64,000 bases of DNA from an uncultured Cryomorphaceae bacterium. GTDB taxonomy: Bacteria; Bacteroidota; Bacteroidia; Flavobacteriales; Schleiferiaceae. The stretch lies in contig CAKZJV010000007.1 of assembly GCA_937120475.1 (NCBI GenBank), positions 1,938,068 to 2,002,067 on the forward strand, in the 5' to 3' direction. The translations under genes were made by a program, and so were the position numbers. Positions 50,038 through 58,048 of the stretch are shown here, piece by piece (the first letter of the stretch is position 1; every line of letters begins with the position of its first letter). The notes beneath the pieces are model-generated. The model searched no databases. It was not told where the DNA came from and saw only the letters and a list, made by a program, of their open reading frames with translations.

Positions 50038-50058
50038 TAATTGTAAAAGTTACACTAA
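50038..50058. promoter_or_regulatory. Cluster operator between divergent genes at 49966 and 50088
   Basis: TAATTGTA (50038-50045), five bases, then a perfect right arm TACACTAA (50051-50058). Two left-arm positions differ. A near-consensus minus-strand -7 (AATATTTG, 50021-50014) lies 16 bp away on the SusA-like side. Confidence 0.5.
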
Positions 50059-50087
50059 GTAAAGAATTTTAATTAAACCTATTGATT

Positions 50088-51770
50088 ATGAAGAACCTTT
50101 ATTCTCTTCTTTTGGTCTTTTTTGTGCTAGGCTCTGTGCATGCACAGTACAACGTGACCTTTCAGGTAGATATGAGTGGCCAAACGGTAAGTCCGAATGG
50201 GGTGCATGTTGCAGGTAACTTTCAGGCAGCAGCCGGATTCCCCAGTGACTGGACTCCCGGTGCAACTTCCCTGACTAACTCTGCCGGAAGCATTTATGAA
50301 GTAACCGTAAATATTCCTTCCGGTACTTATGAGTATAAGTTTATCAACGATAACGATTGGCCCGGTGTGGAAGCTGTTCCTGCTGCCGCTCAGGTAGATT
50401 TGGGCCAGGGTAATGACAACCGTTGGATGATGATTTCCAGCGATACTACCCTTCCCGCCTATATGTTTGGTGGGGCAGCTCCTGCCGGTATGAAAGGCCT
50501 CACTATGGTAGTGGACCTCAGCCAGCAGTCTTCTGTTTCTGACTCCGTAAGCGTGGCAGGTAGCTTCCAATCCCCCAACCAGTGGACACCCGGTGTAGAT
50601 ATTATGGCAGACCTTAAAGGAGACAGCGTTTTCCGTTATACCGCCTTTTTTATGCCCAACACCACTTACGAGTGGAAGTTTCTAAACGGCCCGGCCTGGG
50701 GCAGTGATGAGAGTGTTCCCGGAGGATGTGCCATGAACGGTAACCGCTTTGCCAGCATTGCCAACGATTCTATTTACGGACCGGTGTGTTTCGGTCAGTG
50801 TGCCTCTTGTTTTATCCCCGATACGTTCAACATTACCATTCAAGTGGATATGAATGGCGTTTGCGGTTTTAACGACACCGTGGATATCGCTGGCCCTTTT
50901 AACGGATGGCCCGGAACGCTTGATCCGGCCACTATGCTTACCGATGCGGATAATGATGGTATATGGGAAATCACCATTCGTGCTACTGCTCCTGAGTTTA
51001 CCTACAAGGCGCGCTACCACGCTAATGGCAACACCAACTGGGAAGGGGGTAACAACAAAGTGATCACTTTCTCCAAGGATACCGTGGTACCGGTTCGTTG
51101 TTTCAATAACGATGCATACGGGCTTTGCCCCAGCGTTCCCGCTCCGGCCGATATCACTTTTATGGTGGACGTAACCACCTTCCCCAATCCTACTGATTTA
51201 AATGATGTATATATTATAGGTGACTTTACCCAGCCGGCCTGGCAGGGTGGTAAAGTTTTACTGACTCCTGTAGCGGGAATGCCCGGTGTTTTTGGTGCCA
51301 CCATCAACGATGTTTGCCCGGGTAAAATCTCCTATAAGTTTATGAATACTACTTCAGCTAATGTTGATCAGGAAGAAGACTTTGCTACACTGGTGGATTC
51401 CTCTTGTACCGAGCCCAGTGGTGTGGGTGGTTTGAACCGTATTTTTGTGCGTCCTGACGCTCAGCCCCAAACCCTGGCTTTCAAATGGAATAGTTGTGAA
51501 GCACTTCCGGTAGGCCTGGAAGATCACTTTGCCCGTACTGATCTGAGTATTTATCCTAATCCATTCAATGGCCAAACTACCATTGAATTGAATGATGAAG
51601 AACTTTTCGACCTGAACATGATCGACATTACCGGTAAATCGGTTCATTCCGCTTCCGGTATTTCAGGCCAGTACACCCTTAACGTACCCAACGTTAAAGC
51701 CGGGGTTTACTACCTGAAGGTAACCAATGAAAAAGGCGAAACCAATATCAATAAGGTGATTGTGCAGTAA
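50088..51770 (+). CDS. T9SS-secreted protein of four starch-binding-like modules
   Basis: From ATG 50088 the protein has 560 residues. After the signal peptide (~1-20) four similar beta domains follow, each with a VxVDMS/VDM start and a GxFxxWxPG or VYIIGDFTQPAW core (about residues 20-130, 138-240, 248-345, 355-465), as in CBM20/CBM48 or SusE/SusF-like modules. The end (~480-560) is a type A T9SS domain (LSIYPNPFNGQTTIEL). There is no catalytic motif. It probably binds starch at the cell surface, taking the place of SusE/SusF. A TTG six bases upstream is in frame but a less likely start. Confidence 0.75.
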   Translation: MKNLYSLLLVFFVLGSVHAQYNVTFQVDMSGQTVSPNGVHVAGNFQAAAGFPSDWTPGATSLTNSAGSIYEVTVNIPSGTYEYKFINDNDWPGVEAVPAAAQVDLGQGNDNRWMMISSDTTLPAYMFGGAAPAGMKGLTMVVDLSQQSSVSDSVSVAGSFQSPNQWTPGVDIMADLKGDSVFRYTAFFMPNTTYEWKFLNGPAWGSDESVPGGCAMNGNRFASIANDSIYGPVCFGQCASCFIPDTFNITIQVDMNGVCGFNDTVDIAGPFNGWPGTLDPATMLTDADNDGIWEITIRATAPEFTYKARYHANGNTNWEGGNNKVITFSKDTVVPVRCFNNDAYGLCPSVPAPADITFMVDVTTFPNPTDLNDVYIIGDFTQPAWQGGKVLLTPVAGMPGVFGATINDVCPGKISYKFMNTTSANVDQEEDFATLVDSSCTEPSGVGGLNRIFVRPDAQPQTLAFKWNSCEALPVGLEDHFARTDLSIYPNPFNGQTTIELNDEELFDLNMIDITGKSVHSASGISGQYTLNVPNVKAGVYYLKVTNEKGETNINKVIVQ

Positions 51771-51789
51771 CACTTTCCAATCACATGCA

Positions 51790-51818
51790 AAAAGGCCCAC
51801 GCAATGCGTGGGCCTTTT
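51790..51818. terminator. Bidirectional terminator
   Basis: AAAAGGCCCACGC (51790-51802) pairs with GCGTGGGCCTTTT (51806-51818) around a 3-nt loop. It lies 20 bp after the starch-binding-like gene and 28 bp from the end of the convergent bacilliredoxin gene, so it can serve both. Confidence 0.88.
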
Positions 51819-51845
51819 CATTTGTCTCTATTATATTTTCAAGTA

Positions 51846-52256
51846 CTAACAGTACTCGTCAAAAGCATTCACCAAATTTTCAGCAATCATCTCGGCTGCA
51901 CGGCCTTCAATGTGATGCCTTTCGATCATGTGTACCAATTGGCCGTCTTTAAACAGGGCTATGGAGGGAGAAGAAGGCGGGAATGGTGCCATCATATCCC
52001 GGGCTGTTTTTACAGCTTCTACATCATTACCGGCAAAAGCCGTAATCATACGATCGGGAGTTTTACCGTGTTGAGTAGCCATTTTTACCGCGGGGCGTGC
52101 ATTAGCAGCAGCACAGCCACAAACGGAGTTGATCACTACCAGGGTAGTACCTTCTTTATTTATTTCGTTTTTTACATCCTCAGGCGTGCGGGTTTCTTTA
52201 ATACCTACTGAAGTAAGGTCTTCACGCATGGGAGCAATTAAGTCTTCAGGATACAT
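51846..52256 (-). CDS. Bacilliredoxin (BrxA/BrxB, YphP family)
   Basis: The 136-residue thioredoxin-fold protein has the family's CGC active site in NSVCGCAAANARP (residues ~43-55) and the APFPPSSPSIALFKDGQLVHMIERH segment. Bacilliredoxins remove bacillithiol mixed disulfides in Firmicutes; Bacteroidota also carry this family, where the thiol partner is less certain. Single gene, no operon partner. Confidence 0.92.
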   Translation of the reverse strand: MYPEDLIAPMREDLTSVGIKETRTPEDVKNEINKEGTTLVVINSVCGCAAANARPAVKMATQHGKTPDRMITAFAGNDVEAVKTARDMMAPFPPSSPSIALFKDGQLVHMIERHHIEGRAAEMIAENLVNAFDEYC

Positions 52257-52337
52257 ATTTCTATTTTTTTACAAAATTAAGATTCTGTTTGCAGTTCTTT
52301 TATCATTACGGGCTATACCTCCATTGAAAACAAAAAA

Positions 52338-52359
52338 AAGGAGGCTATACCACCTCCTT
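52338..52359 (-). terminator. Terminator of the small membrane protein gene
   Basis: On the minus strand AAGGAGG (52359-52353) pairs with CCTCCTT (52344-52338) and is followed by a run of T (A at 52332-52339 on the plus strand). It lies 20 bp after the stop of the gene at 52380. Confidence 0.75.
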
Positions 52360-52379
52360 CCTTATTTTCTAATACACGC

Positions 52380-52856
52380 TTATATAAAAAGCGGAGTGTT
52401 GGGAAAGTTCTTGACTTCGGCATCAATATCCCGAACCAATTGAGCCAGTTTCTCCAGCTTCTTCCTTCCGAGAAGACTCACACTGAATTTTTCCTTGCAC
52501 TCTTTTCCACCTTTAATATAATGAATGATCAATTTTTTACGGATGCCGGTTTTATCCAACTCCAGGGCTATTACATTTTTCCTCAAAATGTAGAGGTTTT
52601 TTCCCAAAATGCGATTCATTACCATGTGGCTCTTGATGTGCAACACATCTGATTTGGCATCAAAGCTAAACATGGGTAAACCCAGGTAAAAATAAGCTCC
52701 ACCGATAATAACCGGAACCACCAGGCTGGAATAACCGGAGAATAGATCACCCCAGTGATCAAGGATAAAAAGGAAGGCCAGATCGGCCAGAATTAAAAGG
52801 CCCAGTACGCCTAGCGTGAGGCCCAAATATTTGCGAATGTTGGTGTTAGTAATCAT
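52380..52856 (-). CDS. Two-helix membrane protein, function unknown
   Basis: The 158-residue protein has two N-terminal transmembrane segments (~9-32 and ~43-62) followed by a cytoplasmic strand-rich part (FSFDAKSDVLHIKSHMVMNR, LIIHYIKGGKECKEKFSVSLLGRKKLEKLA) that resembles a PH-like domain. No recognised family. It has its own terminator and stands alone between bacilliredoxin and tadA. Confidence 0.6.
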   Translation of the reverse strand: MITNTNIRKYLGLTLGVLGLLILADLAFLFILDHWGDLFSGYSSLVVPVIIGGAYFYLGLPMFSFDAKSDVLHIKSHMVMNRILGKNLYILRKNVIALELDKTGIRKKLIIHYIKGGKECKEKFSVSLLGRKKLEKLAQLVRDIDAEVKNFPNTPLFI

Positions 52857-52964
52857 ATTAAGTAATTGTATAACGACCTTGCGAAGGTACTAATAATCCT
52901 ACCAAAAATCAAGTAACTTTTTTATTGCTAAGCGTTTAGAGCTTTCAGCTCGATTTGATTGAGC

Positions 52965-53411
52965 TTACGCTCTCTTTCCCGCAAAAAAAGACTTGATCAA
53001 TTGGGAACATTCTTTTTCAAGCAAACCGTGTTCCATTTTGGTTTTGGGGTGCAGATAACCTCCGTGGTCCCGGAAGCCTCTTTTAGCATCGGGAGCTGCA
53101 AATACAACCCGGCCAATCTGGCTCCAGAAAAGAGCACCGGCACACATCGGGCAGGGTTCCAGCGTAACATAAAGGGTACACTCCTTCAGGTACTTCGAGT
53201 TCAGAAAGGAACTGGCCGCAGTAATGGCCTGCATTTCGGCATGAGCAGTAACATCGATAAGGCGTTCGGTAAGATTGTGACCCCTGCCTATTATTTTGTT
53301 TTTACTCACAATAACGGCACCGATAGGTATCTCATCTTCTTCAAAGGCCTTTTGCGCTTCGATGAGTGCCTGGCGCATAAAATATTCGTCACTGTAAATT
53401 TCAACGGACAA
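52965..53411 (-). CDS. tadA: tRNA-specific adenosine deaminase TadA
   Basis: The 148-residue protein is a zinc-dependent deaminase with HAEMQAI (His and catalytic Glu, ~57-63) and PCPMCAGAL (two Cys, ~87-95). The flanking DEIPIGAVIV and GRGHNLTE segments are those of TadA, which makes inosine at tRNA position 34. It is divergent from aspS. Some related proteins deaminate guanine or other bases; the motif set favours TadA. Confidence 0.9.
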   Translation of the reverse strand: MSVEIYSDEYFMRQALIEAQKAFEEDEIPIGAVIVSKNKIIGRGHNLTERLIDVTAHAEMQAITAASSFLNSKYLKECTLYVTLEPCPMCAGALFWSQIGRVVFAAPDAKRGFRDHGGYLHPKTKMEHGLLEKECSQLIKSFFAGKRA

Positions 53412-53492
53412 AGGGGTGGATTTTAGAGCGGTAAATATAACTATGCTCCTAATACTTTGTAATTTCGCCTGCTCATTAAAGGCTTAGCAAAA

Positions 53493-55241
53493 ATGCATCG
53501 TACACACACTTGTGGTGAACTAAACATTAACAACAAAGGTGAAAAGGTAACCCTGGCCGGCTGGGTTCAGCGGGTTCGTAATTTAGGGGGCATGACTTTC
53601 ATTGACCTTAGGGACCGATACGGGATTACCCAATTGGCCTTTAATGAAGAGTGGGATGCCGATTTGCTGGCAAAAGCCCGCAAAACCGGTCGGGAGTTTG
53701 TAATCAAAGCGGAAGGTGAGGTTATTGAACGCAGCAATAAAAATTCCAATATGCCTACCGGTGAAATTGAGATTCACACGCAGGTGCTCACCATTTTGAA
53801 CGCTTCGCAGGTTCCCCCTTTTACCATTGAAGACGAAACCGATGGCGGTGAGGAATTGCGCATGAAATACCGCTACCTCGACCTGCGGAGAAATCCGCTT
53901 CGGGATAATATGATGTTACGCCACCGCGTAAATATTGAAACGCGCAACTATTTGAGCTCGCTGGGCTTTTTAGATATAGAAACCCCTTTCCTTATTAAAT
54001 CCACCCCGGAAGGTGCCCGGGATTTTGTGGTGCCTTCGCGCATGCATGAGGGGCAGTTCTACGCTCTTCCGCAATCGCCCCAAACCTTTAAGCAATTGCT
54101 GATGGTTTCGGGTTTTGACAAATACTTCCAGATTGTAAAGTGCTTCAGGGATGAAGACCTGCGCGCTGATCGCCAGCCGGAGTTTACCCAAATAGACTGC
54201 GAAATGGCTTTTGTGGAACGCGAAGATATTTTGCAAACCTTTGAAGGTTACCTGAAACATATTCTTAAAACCGTTAAAGGCGTTGAGGTAGATTCCATAC
54301 CCCGTATAACCTATGATGAAGCCATGCGCCTTTACGGTAGCGATAAACCGGATATCCGTTTCGGCATGCAGTTTCGTGAACTGAATGAGCTCACCCAGAA
54401 CAAGGGGTTCCAGGTTTTTGACAAGGCCGAACTGGTAGTTGGTATTAATGCCGAAGGTTGCGCCTCTTATTCCCGTAAACAGCTGGATGCCCTTATCGAC
54501 TTTGTGAAGCGGCCCCAGGTAGGTGGTGGCGGCTTAGTTTGGTGTAAGTACAACGATGATGGCACCCTGAAATCATCCGTTGATAAATTTTACGGTGAGG
54601 AAGATTTAAAGGAGTGGGCCGCTGCTTTTGAGGCTAAACCCGGTGACTTGTTACTGATTATGGCTGGCCCTACCGCTAAAACCCGTAAGGCACTGAATGA
54701 GCTAAGGCTGCACCTGGCGGAAGAAGCGGGACTGCGTAAACCGGAAGAATTTGCTCCCCTTTGGGTATTGGATTTTCCCCTGCTGGAGTGGGACGAGGAC
54801 AGTGAGCGTTGGTACGCTATGCACCACCCTTTTACAGCTCCCTACCCGGAAGATATTCCCCTGCTGGACACGGACCCTGCCCAGGTACGGGCCAATGCCT
54901 ACGACCTGGTATTGAACGGTAACGAAATTGGTGGCGGTTCCATCCGTATCCATGACCGTGGCTTACAGAATAAAATGTTCGGCATACTGGGCTTTTCCGA
55001 TGAGGAGGCCAAAAAGCAGTTTGGCTTTTTGATGGATGCCTTCGAATACGGAGCTCCACCACACGGGGGAATTGCCTTTGGCTTTGACCGCCTGGTAGCG
55101 CTTTTGGGGGGAAAGGAAAGTATCCGTGATTTTATGGCCTTCCCTAAAAATAATGCCGGTCGCGACTTGATGATTGACACTCCCGCCACCATTAGCGAAG
55201 AGCAATTGAACGAACTGCGCATTCGTTTAATGACCGAATAG
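53493..55241 (+). CDS. aspS: Aspartyl-tRNA synthetase
   Basis: The 582-residue class II synthetase begins [33 protein letters not shown] (OB-fold anticodon domain). It contains [18 protein letters not shown] (motif 1 region), [21 protein letters not shown] (motif 2, ~218-238), the bacterial insertion domain (~285-430), and [15 protein letters not shown] (motif 3, ~527-541). Length and motifs are those of bacterial AspS. Its stop TAG is followed directly by the ClC gene start. Confidence 0.97.
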   Translation: MHRTHTCGELNINNKGEKVTLAGWVQRVRNLGGMTFIDLRDRYGITQLAFNEEWDADLLAKARKTGREFVIKAEGEVIERSNKNSNMPTGEIEIHTQVLTILNASQVPPFTIEDETDGGEELRMKYRYLDLRRNPLRDNMMLRHRVNIETRNYLSSLGFLDIETPFLIKSTPEGARDFVVPSRMHEGQFYALPQSPQTFKQLLMVSGFDKYFQIVKCFRDEDLRADRQPEFTQIDCEMAFVEREDILQTFEGYLKHILKTVKGVEVDSIPRITYDEAMRLYGSDKPDIRFGMQFRELNELTQNKGFQVFDKAELVVGINAEGCASYSRKQLDALIDFVKRPQVGGGGLVWCKYNDDGTLKSSVDKFYGEEDLKEWAAAFEAKPGDLLLIMAGPTAKTRKALNELRLHLAEEAGLRKPEEFAPLWVLDFPLLEWDEDSERWYAMHHPFTAPYPEDIPLLDTDPAQVRANAYDLVLNGNEIGGGSIRIHDRGLQNKMFGILGFSDEEAKKQFGFLMDAFEYGAPPHGGIAFGFDRLVALLGGKESIRDFMAFPKNNAGRDLMIDTPATISEEQLNELRIRLMTE

Positions 55242-57020
55242 ATGGCAGGCACGCCTAACAGCCTCTTGGCAAGGTTTTTAATTTGGCGCGCCCGGCACCT
55301 TACGCAACGTCAGTTTGTATTAATCCTGAGTGTAGTTGTCGGTTTTTTAACCGGACTGGTAGCGGTTTTCCTGAAAAATTCCACCCACTTTATCCAGGGT
55401 CTGGTTACTTCGGATTACCTCACGGAATATTACAATCCATTCTATTTCGCCTTTCCCATTATCGGCATTCTTATTACTGTACTGATAAGGAGGATACTGA
55501 AAGGCACCAAGGTAGGTGAAGGGGTGCCTAACACCCTGTTTGCCATTTCGCGCAAAAACGGGATTATGCCTTCGGCCCAAATGTTCAGCCACATGATTAC
55601 CAGTATTTTTACCGTGGGCTTTGGAGGTTCGGTAGGGCTGGAAGGGCCTTCGGTAGGTACCGGGGCGGCCATTGGCTCCAACCTGGGGCGGTTGATGCAT
55701 ATCAACTACAAGTCGCGCATTTTACTGATCTCCTGTGCCGCGGCCGGTGCTATTGCTTCCATTTTTAACGCCCCTATTGCGGCCATCATTTTTACCATTG
55801 AAATTTTTAGCCTTGACCTCACCTTTGGTTCCTTGATTCCCTTGCTGCTGGCATCGGCCTCGGGGGCAGTTACCTCCATTTTCATCCAGGGGGGCGACTA
55901 TCTTTTTCACTATAAATCCATCGCCCCGTTTTCGGTAAAGGAAGTTCCCTTTTACATCCTCCTTGGAGTTTTAACCGCTTTTGTTTCCGTTTACTTTAAC
56001 CGCCTTTATTTTTACGTGGATGGCTTTTTCAGCCGCATCAACAAACCCGGTGTTCGAATAATAGTGGGGGGCGGCCTTTTGGGTTTACTCATTTTCTTAA
56101 TCCCTCCCCTTTACGGTGAAGGTTACGAAACCATCAACCACCTGCTTAACGGGAACCTGGACCAGGTAGTGGAGCGCAGTTTTCTCTACGATTATCTCAC
56201 CTCTGAATATCTGGTGCTGGCCCTGCTCATAGGTCTGGTACTGTTCAAGGGCTTCGCTACCACTTTTACCCTGGGTGCCGGGGGCGTGGGCGGTGTATTT
56301 GCTCCTTCCCTTTTTATAGGAGCTTCCTTTGGGTTTGTGTTTGCCCGTTTTTTGAATGAACTTAACTGGGTAACCCTATCTTCCACCAATTATGCCCTGG
56401 TGGGAATGGCCGGTTTAATGGCCGGGGTACTGCATGCGCCCCTTACGGCTGTGTTTATGATTGCGGAAATAACCGGAGGCTATGAGCTTTTCATACCCCT
56501 CATGCTGGTTTCGGCCATATCATTCCTGGTCACCCGTAAGCTTATGCCCCATTCCGTTTATACCATGCAGTTGGCACGCAGGGGCGATATCCTCACCCAT
56601 AACAAGGACCAGGTGATACTCACCTTATTGACCATTGACCGGGTATTGGAAAAAGACTTTAAAAAGGTGAACCCCGACATGTCGCTGGGAGAACTGGTAA
56701 AAGTGGTTAGCTCCAGCCGCAGAAACCTTTTCCCGGTGGTGGATGCAGAAGGCAAATTGGTAGGAGTGCTTACCCTCGATGACTTTCGCAATATCATGTT
56801 CGACCAATCTATTTACGAAACCACTTTTGTGTCGCAATTGATGAACCCGGCTCCAGCCATTATTGAGAAGAAAGAAAACATGAGCTCGGTGATGGAAAAA
56901 TTCCAGTCCACCGGTGCCTGGAACCTACCGGTCACAGAGGACGGCCGTTACCTGGGCTTTGTTTCCAAATCCAAGCTTTTCTCCGTGTACCGCAGAAAAT
57001 TACTCGAGTTTTCCGAGTAA
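55242..57020 (+). CDS. ClC-family chloride transporter with C-terminal CBS domains
   Basis: The 592-residue protein has a ClC membrane domain (residues ~20-440) with the three selectivity-filter motifs: GFGGSVGLEGPSVG (contains the gating Glu), GVGGVFAPSLFIGASFGF, and a Tyr-containing segment in the last third. Two CBS domains follow (~455-580, e.g. NLFPVVDAEGKLVGVLTLDDFRN and AWNLPVTEDGRYLGFVSKSK). It may be a chloride channel or a chloride/proton antiporter; motifs do not settle which. The ATG follows the aspS stop with no gap. Confidence 0.92.
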   Translation: MAGTPNSLLARFLIWRARHLTQRQFVLILSVVVGFLTGLVAVFLKNSTHFIQGLVTSDYLTEYYNPFYFAFPIIGILITVLIRRILKGTKVGEGVPNTLFAISRKNGIMPSAQMFSHMITSIFTVGFGGSVGLEGPSVGTGAAIGSNLGRLMHINYKSRILLISCAAAGAIASIFNAPIAAIIFTIEIFSLDLTFGSLIPLLLASASGAVTSIFIQGGDYLFHYKSIAPFSVKEVPFYILLGVLTAFVSVYFNRLYFYVDGFFSRINKPGVRIIVGGGLLGLLIFLIPPLYGEGYETINHLLNGNLDQVVERSFLYDYLTSEYLVLALLIGLVLFKGFATTFTLGAGGVGGVFAPSLFIGASFGFVFARFLNELNWVTLSSTNYALVGMAGLMAGVLHAPLTAVFMIAEITGGYELFIPLMLVSAISFLVTRKLMPHSVYTMQLARRGDILTHNKDQVILTLLTIDRVLEKDFKKVNPDMSLGELVKVVSSSRRNLFPVVDAEGKLVGVLTLDDFRNIMFDQSIYETTFVSQLMNPAPAIIEKKENMSSVMEKFQSTGAWNLPVTEDGRYLGFVSKSKLFSVYRRKLLEFSE

Positions 57021-57023
57021 ACC

Positions 57024-57795
57024 TTAAACGGATACCCTGGCCACCAGGATCACATAGTTGAAAATCCCTCCCGGTTTCGAAAGGTATTCATGAGTAATCG
57101 TACAACCCCTCTTGCTAAGCATAGAGCGATATTCCTTCAGGTCGTACTGATGGGGGTGTAAAACATCTCCGGGTATCAGGCGGAACAACCATTTGAGCAT
57201 ATTATAATTAAAGGTATTCATGAGTAATCGTACAACCCCTCTTGCTAAGCATAGAGCGATATTCCTTCAGGTCGTACTGATGGGGGTGTAAAACATCTCC
57301 GGGTATCAGGCGGAACAACCATTTGAGCATATTATAATTATGGGCATCTATGCTCAGTACCAAAGTAGAACCTTTTTTAGCGGCTGCCACCAATTTATCC
57401 GGGGCCAGTTCAATATCATGAACATGGTTAATAGCATTCAGGCAAAAAACATAGTCGAACATCTCCCGAAAATCCATCTCCTCCAGCGCTAAGGTTTGAA
57501 AATTCACATTGGGGTACCACCCCTTCTTAAAATGTGACAGTTCCTTATTATAAGTTTCCAGCAAAGGGTCAATAGCTGTTACGTTCTGCTGATCGAAAAT
57601 GGTAAATATCCCGGCTGGCCCACAGCCCGCATCCAGCACTTCGCCTTGCACCTGAGCACTTTTCAAATCGCATTCCTTTAACACTCTCCGCCAATAGGAC
57701 TTCTTATCGTGCAGGTATTGGTCCACCGGCTTTTGGCTGAGGTATTGTTTCCACCACCTTATTTCAAGGGCCTGAGCGAATTTCCATTTCATCAT
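57024..57795 (-). pseudogene. Class I SAM-dependent methyltransferase gene broken by a 130-bp tandem duplication
   Basis: Read on the minus strand, the gene starts at ATG 57795 with VLDAGCGPAGI (SAM-binding glycine loop, residues ~53-63), then VTAIDPLLETY and the motif region DYVFCLNAINHVHD. After 195 residues it ends at a TAA made at the junction of two identical 130-bp copies. The second copy continues in another frame as a 65-codon fragment (57024-57221), which supplies the missing C-terminal residues SKPGGIFNYVILVARVSV. Without the duplication a 213-residue methyltransferase would be read. Either copy number variation switches it off, or the sequence is misassembled. The substrate is unknown. 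Confidence 0.8.
57080..57340. repeat. Perfect tandem duplication, period 130 bp
   Basis: The 130 bp at 57081-57210 are repeated without any change at 57211-57340; with one shared flanking A the match covers 131 positions. 130 is not a multiple of three, so it shifts the reading frame of the methyltransferase gene. No other copy is seen in the window. Confidence 0.95.
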
Positions 57796-57993
57796 AGCTT
57801 GGGCAGGAAAGGAAGTTAGGTTCCGTAGTATATAGATAGCACCGATTCTCTTTGGCTGGCTAAATATATAGGTTTTGACTTGGATAACTTCGATACGATA
57901 AAATAAGGGTAACTGCCTATTAATTAATACACGTCAACTATCAGACAATCTTTAAGGTGTTCATTTACGTATATTTAGCCTCCCCTAAACAAT

Positions 57994-58020
57994 GGCTTAA
58001 TATTTGAACGGTATTAAGCC
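57994..58020. promoter_or_regulatory. Perfect inverted repeat upstream of the giant Asp-box gene
   Basis: GGCTTAATA (57994-58002) and TATTAAGCC (58012-58020) pair perfectly (9 bp) with a 9-nt spacer. The ATG is 28 bp downstream. It includes a sequence close to a -7 element (TATTTG at 58001-58006). It could be an operator or an RNA hairpin near the 5' end of the message. Confidence 0.4.
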
Positions 58021-58048
58021 TGCTAACTTGGAAAATAACTAATTGATT

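Noticed and set aside
57080-57340. Tandem repeat as a CRISPR or insertion-sequence end
   Set aside because: There are only two copies, they are adjacent with no spacer, and they lie inside a coding gene; no cas gene or transposase is nearby.
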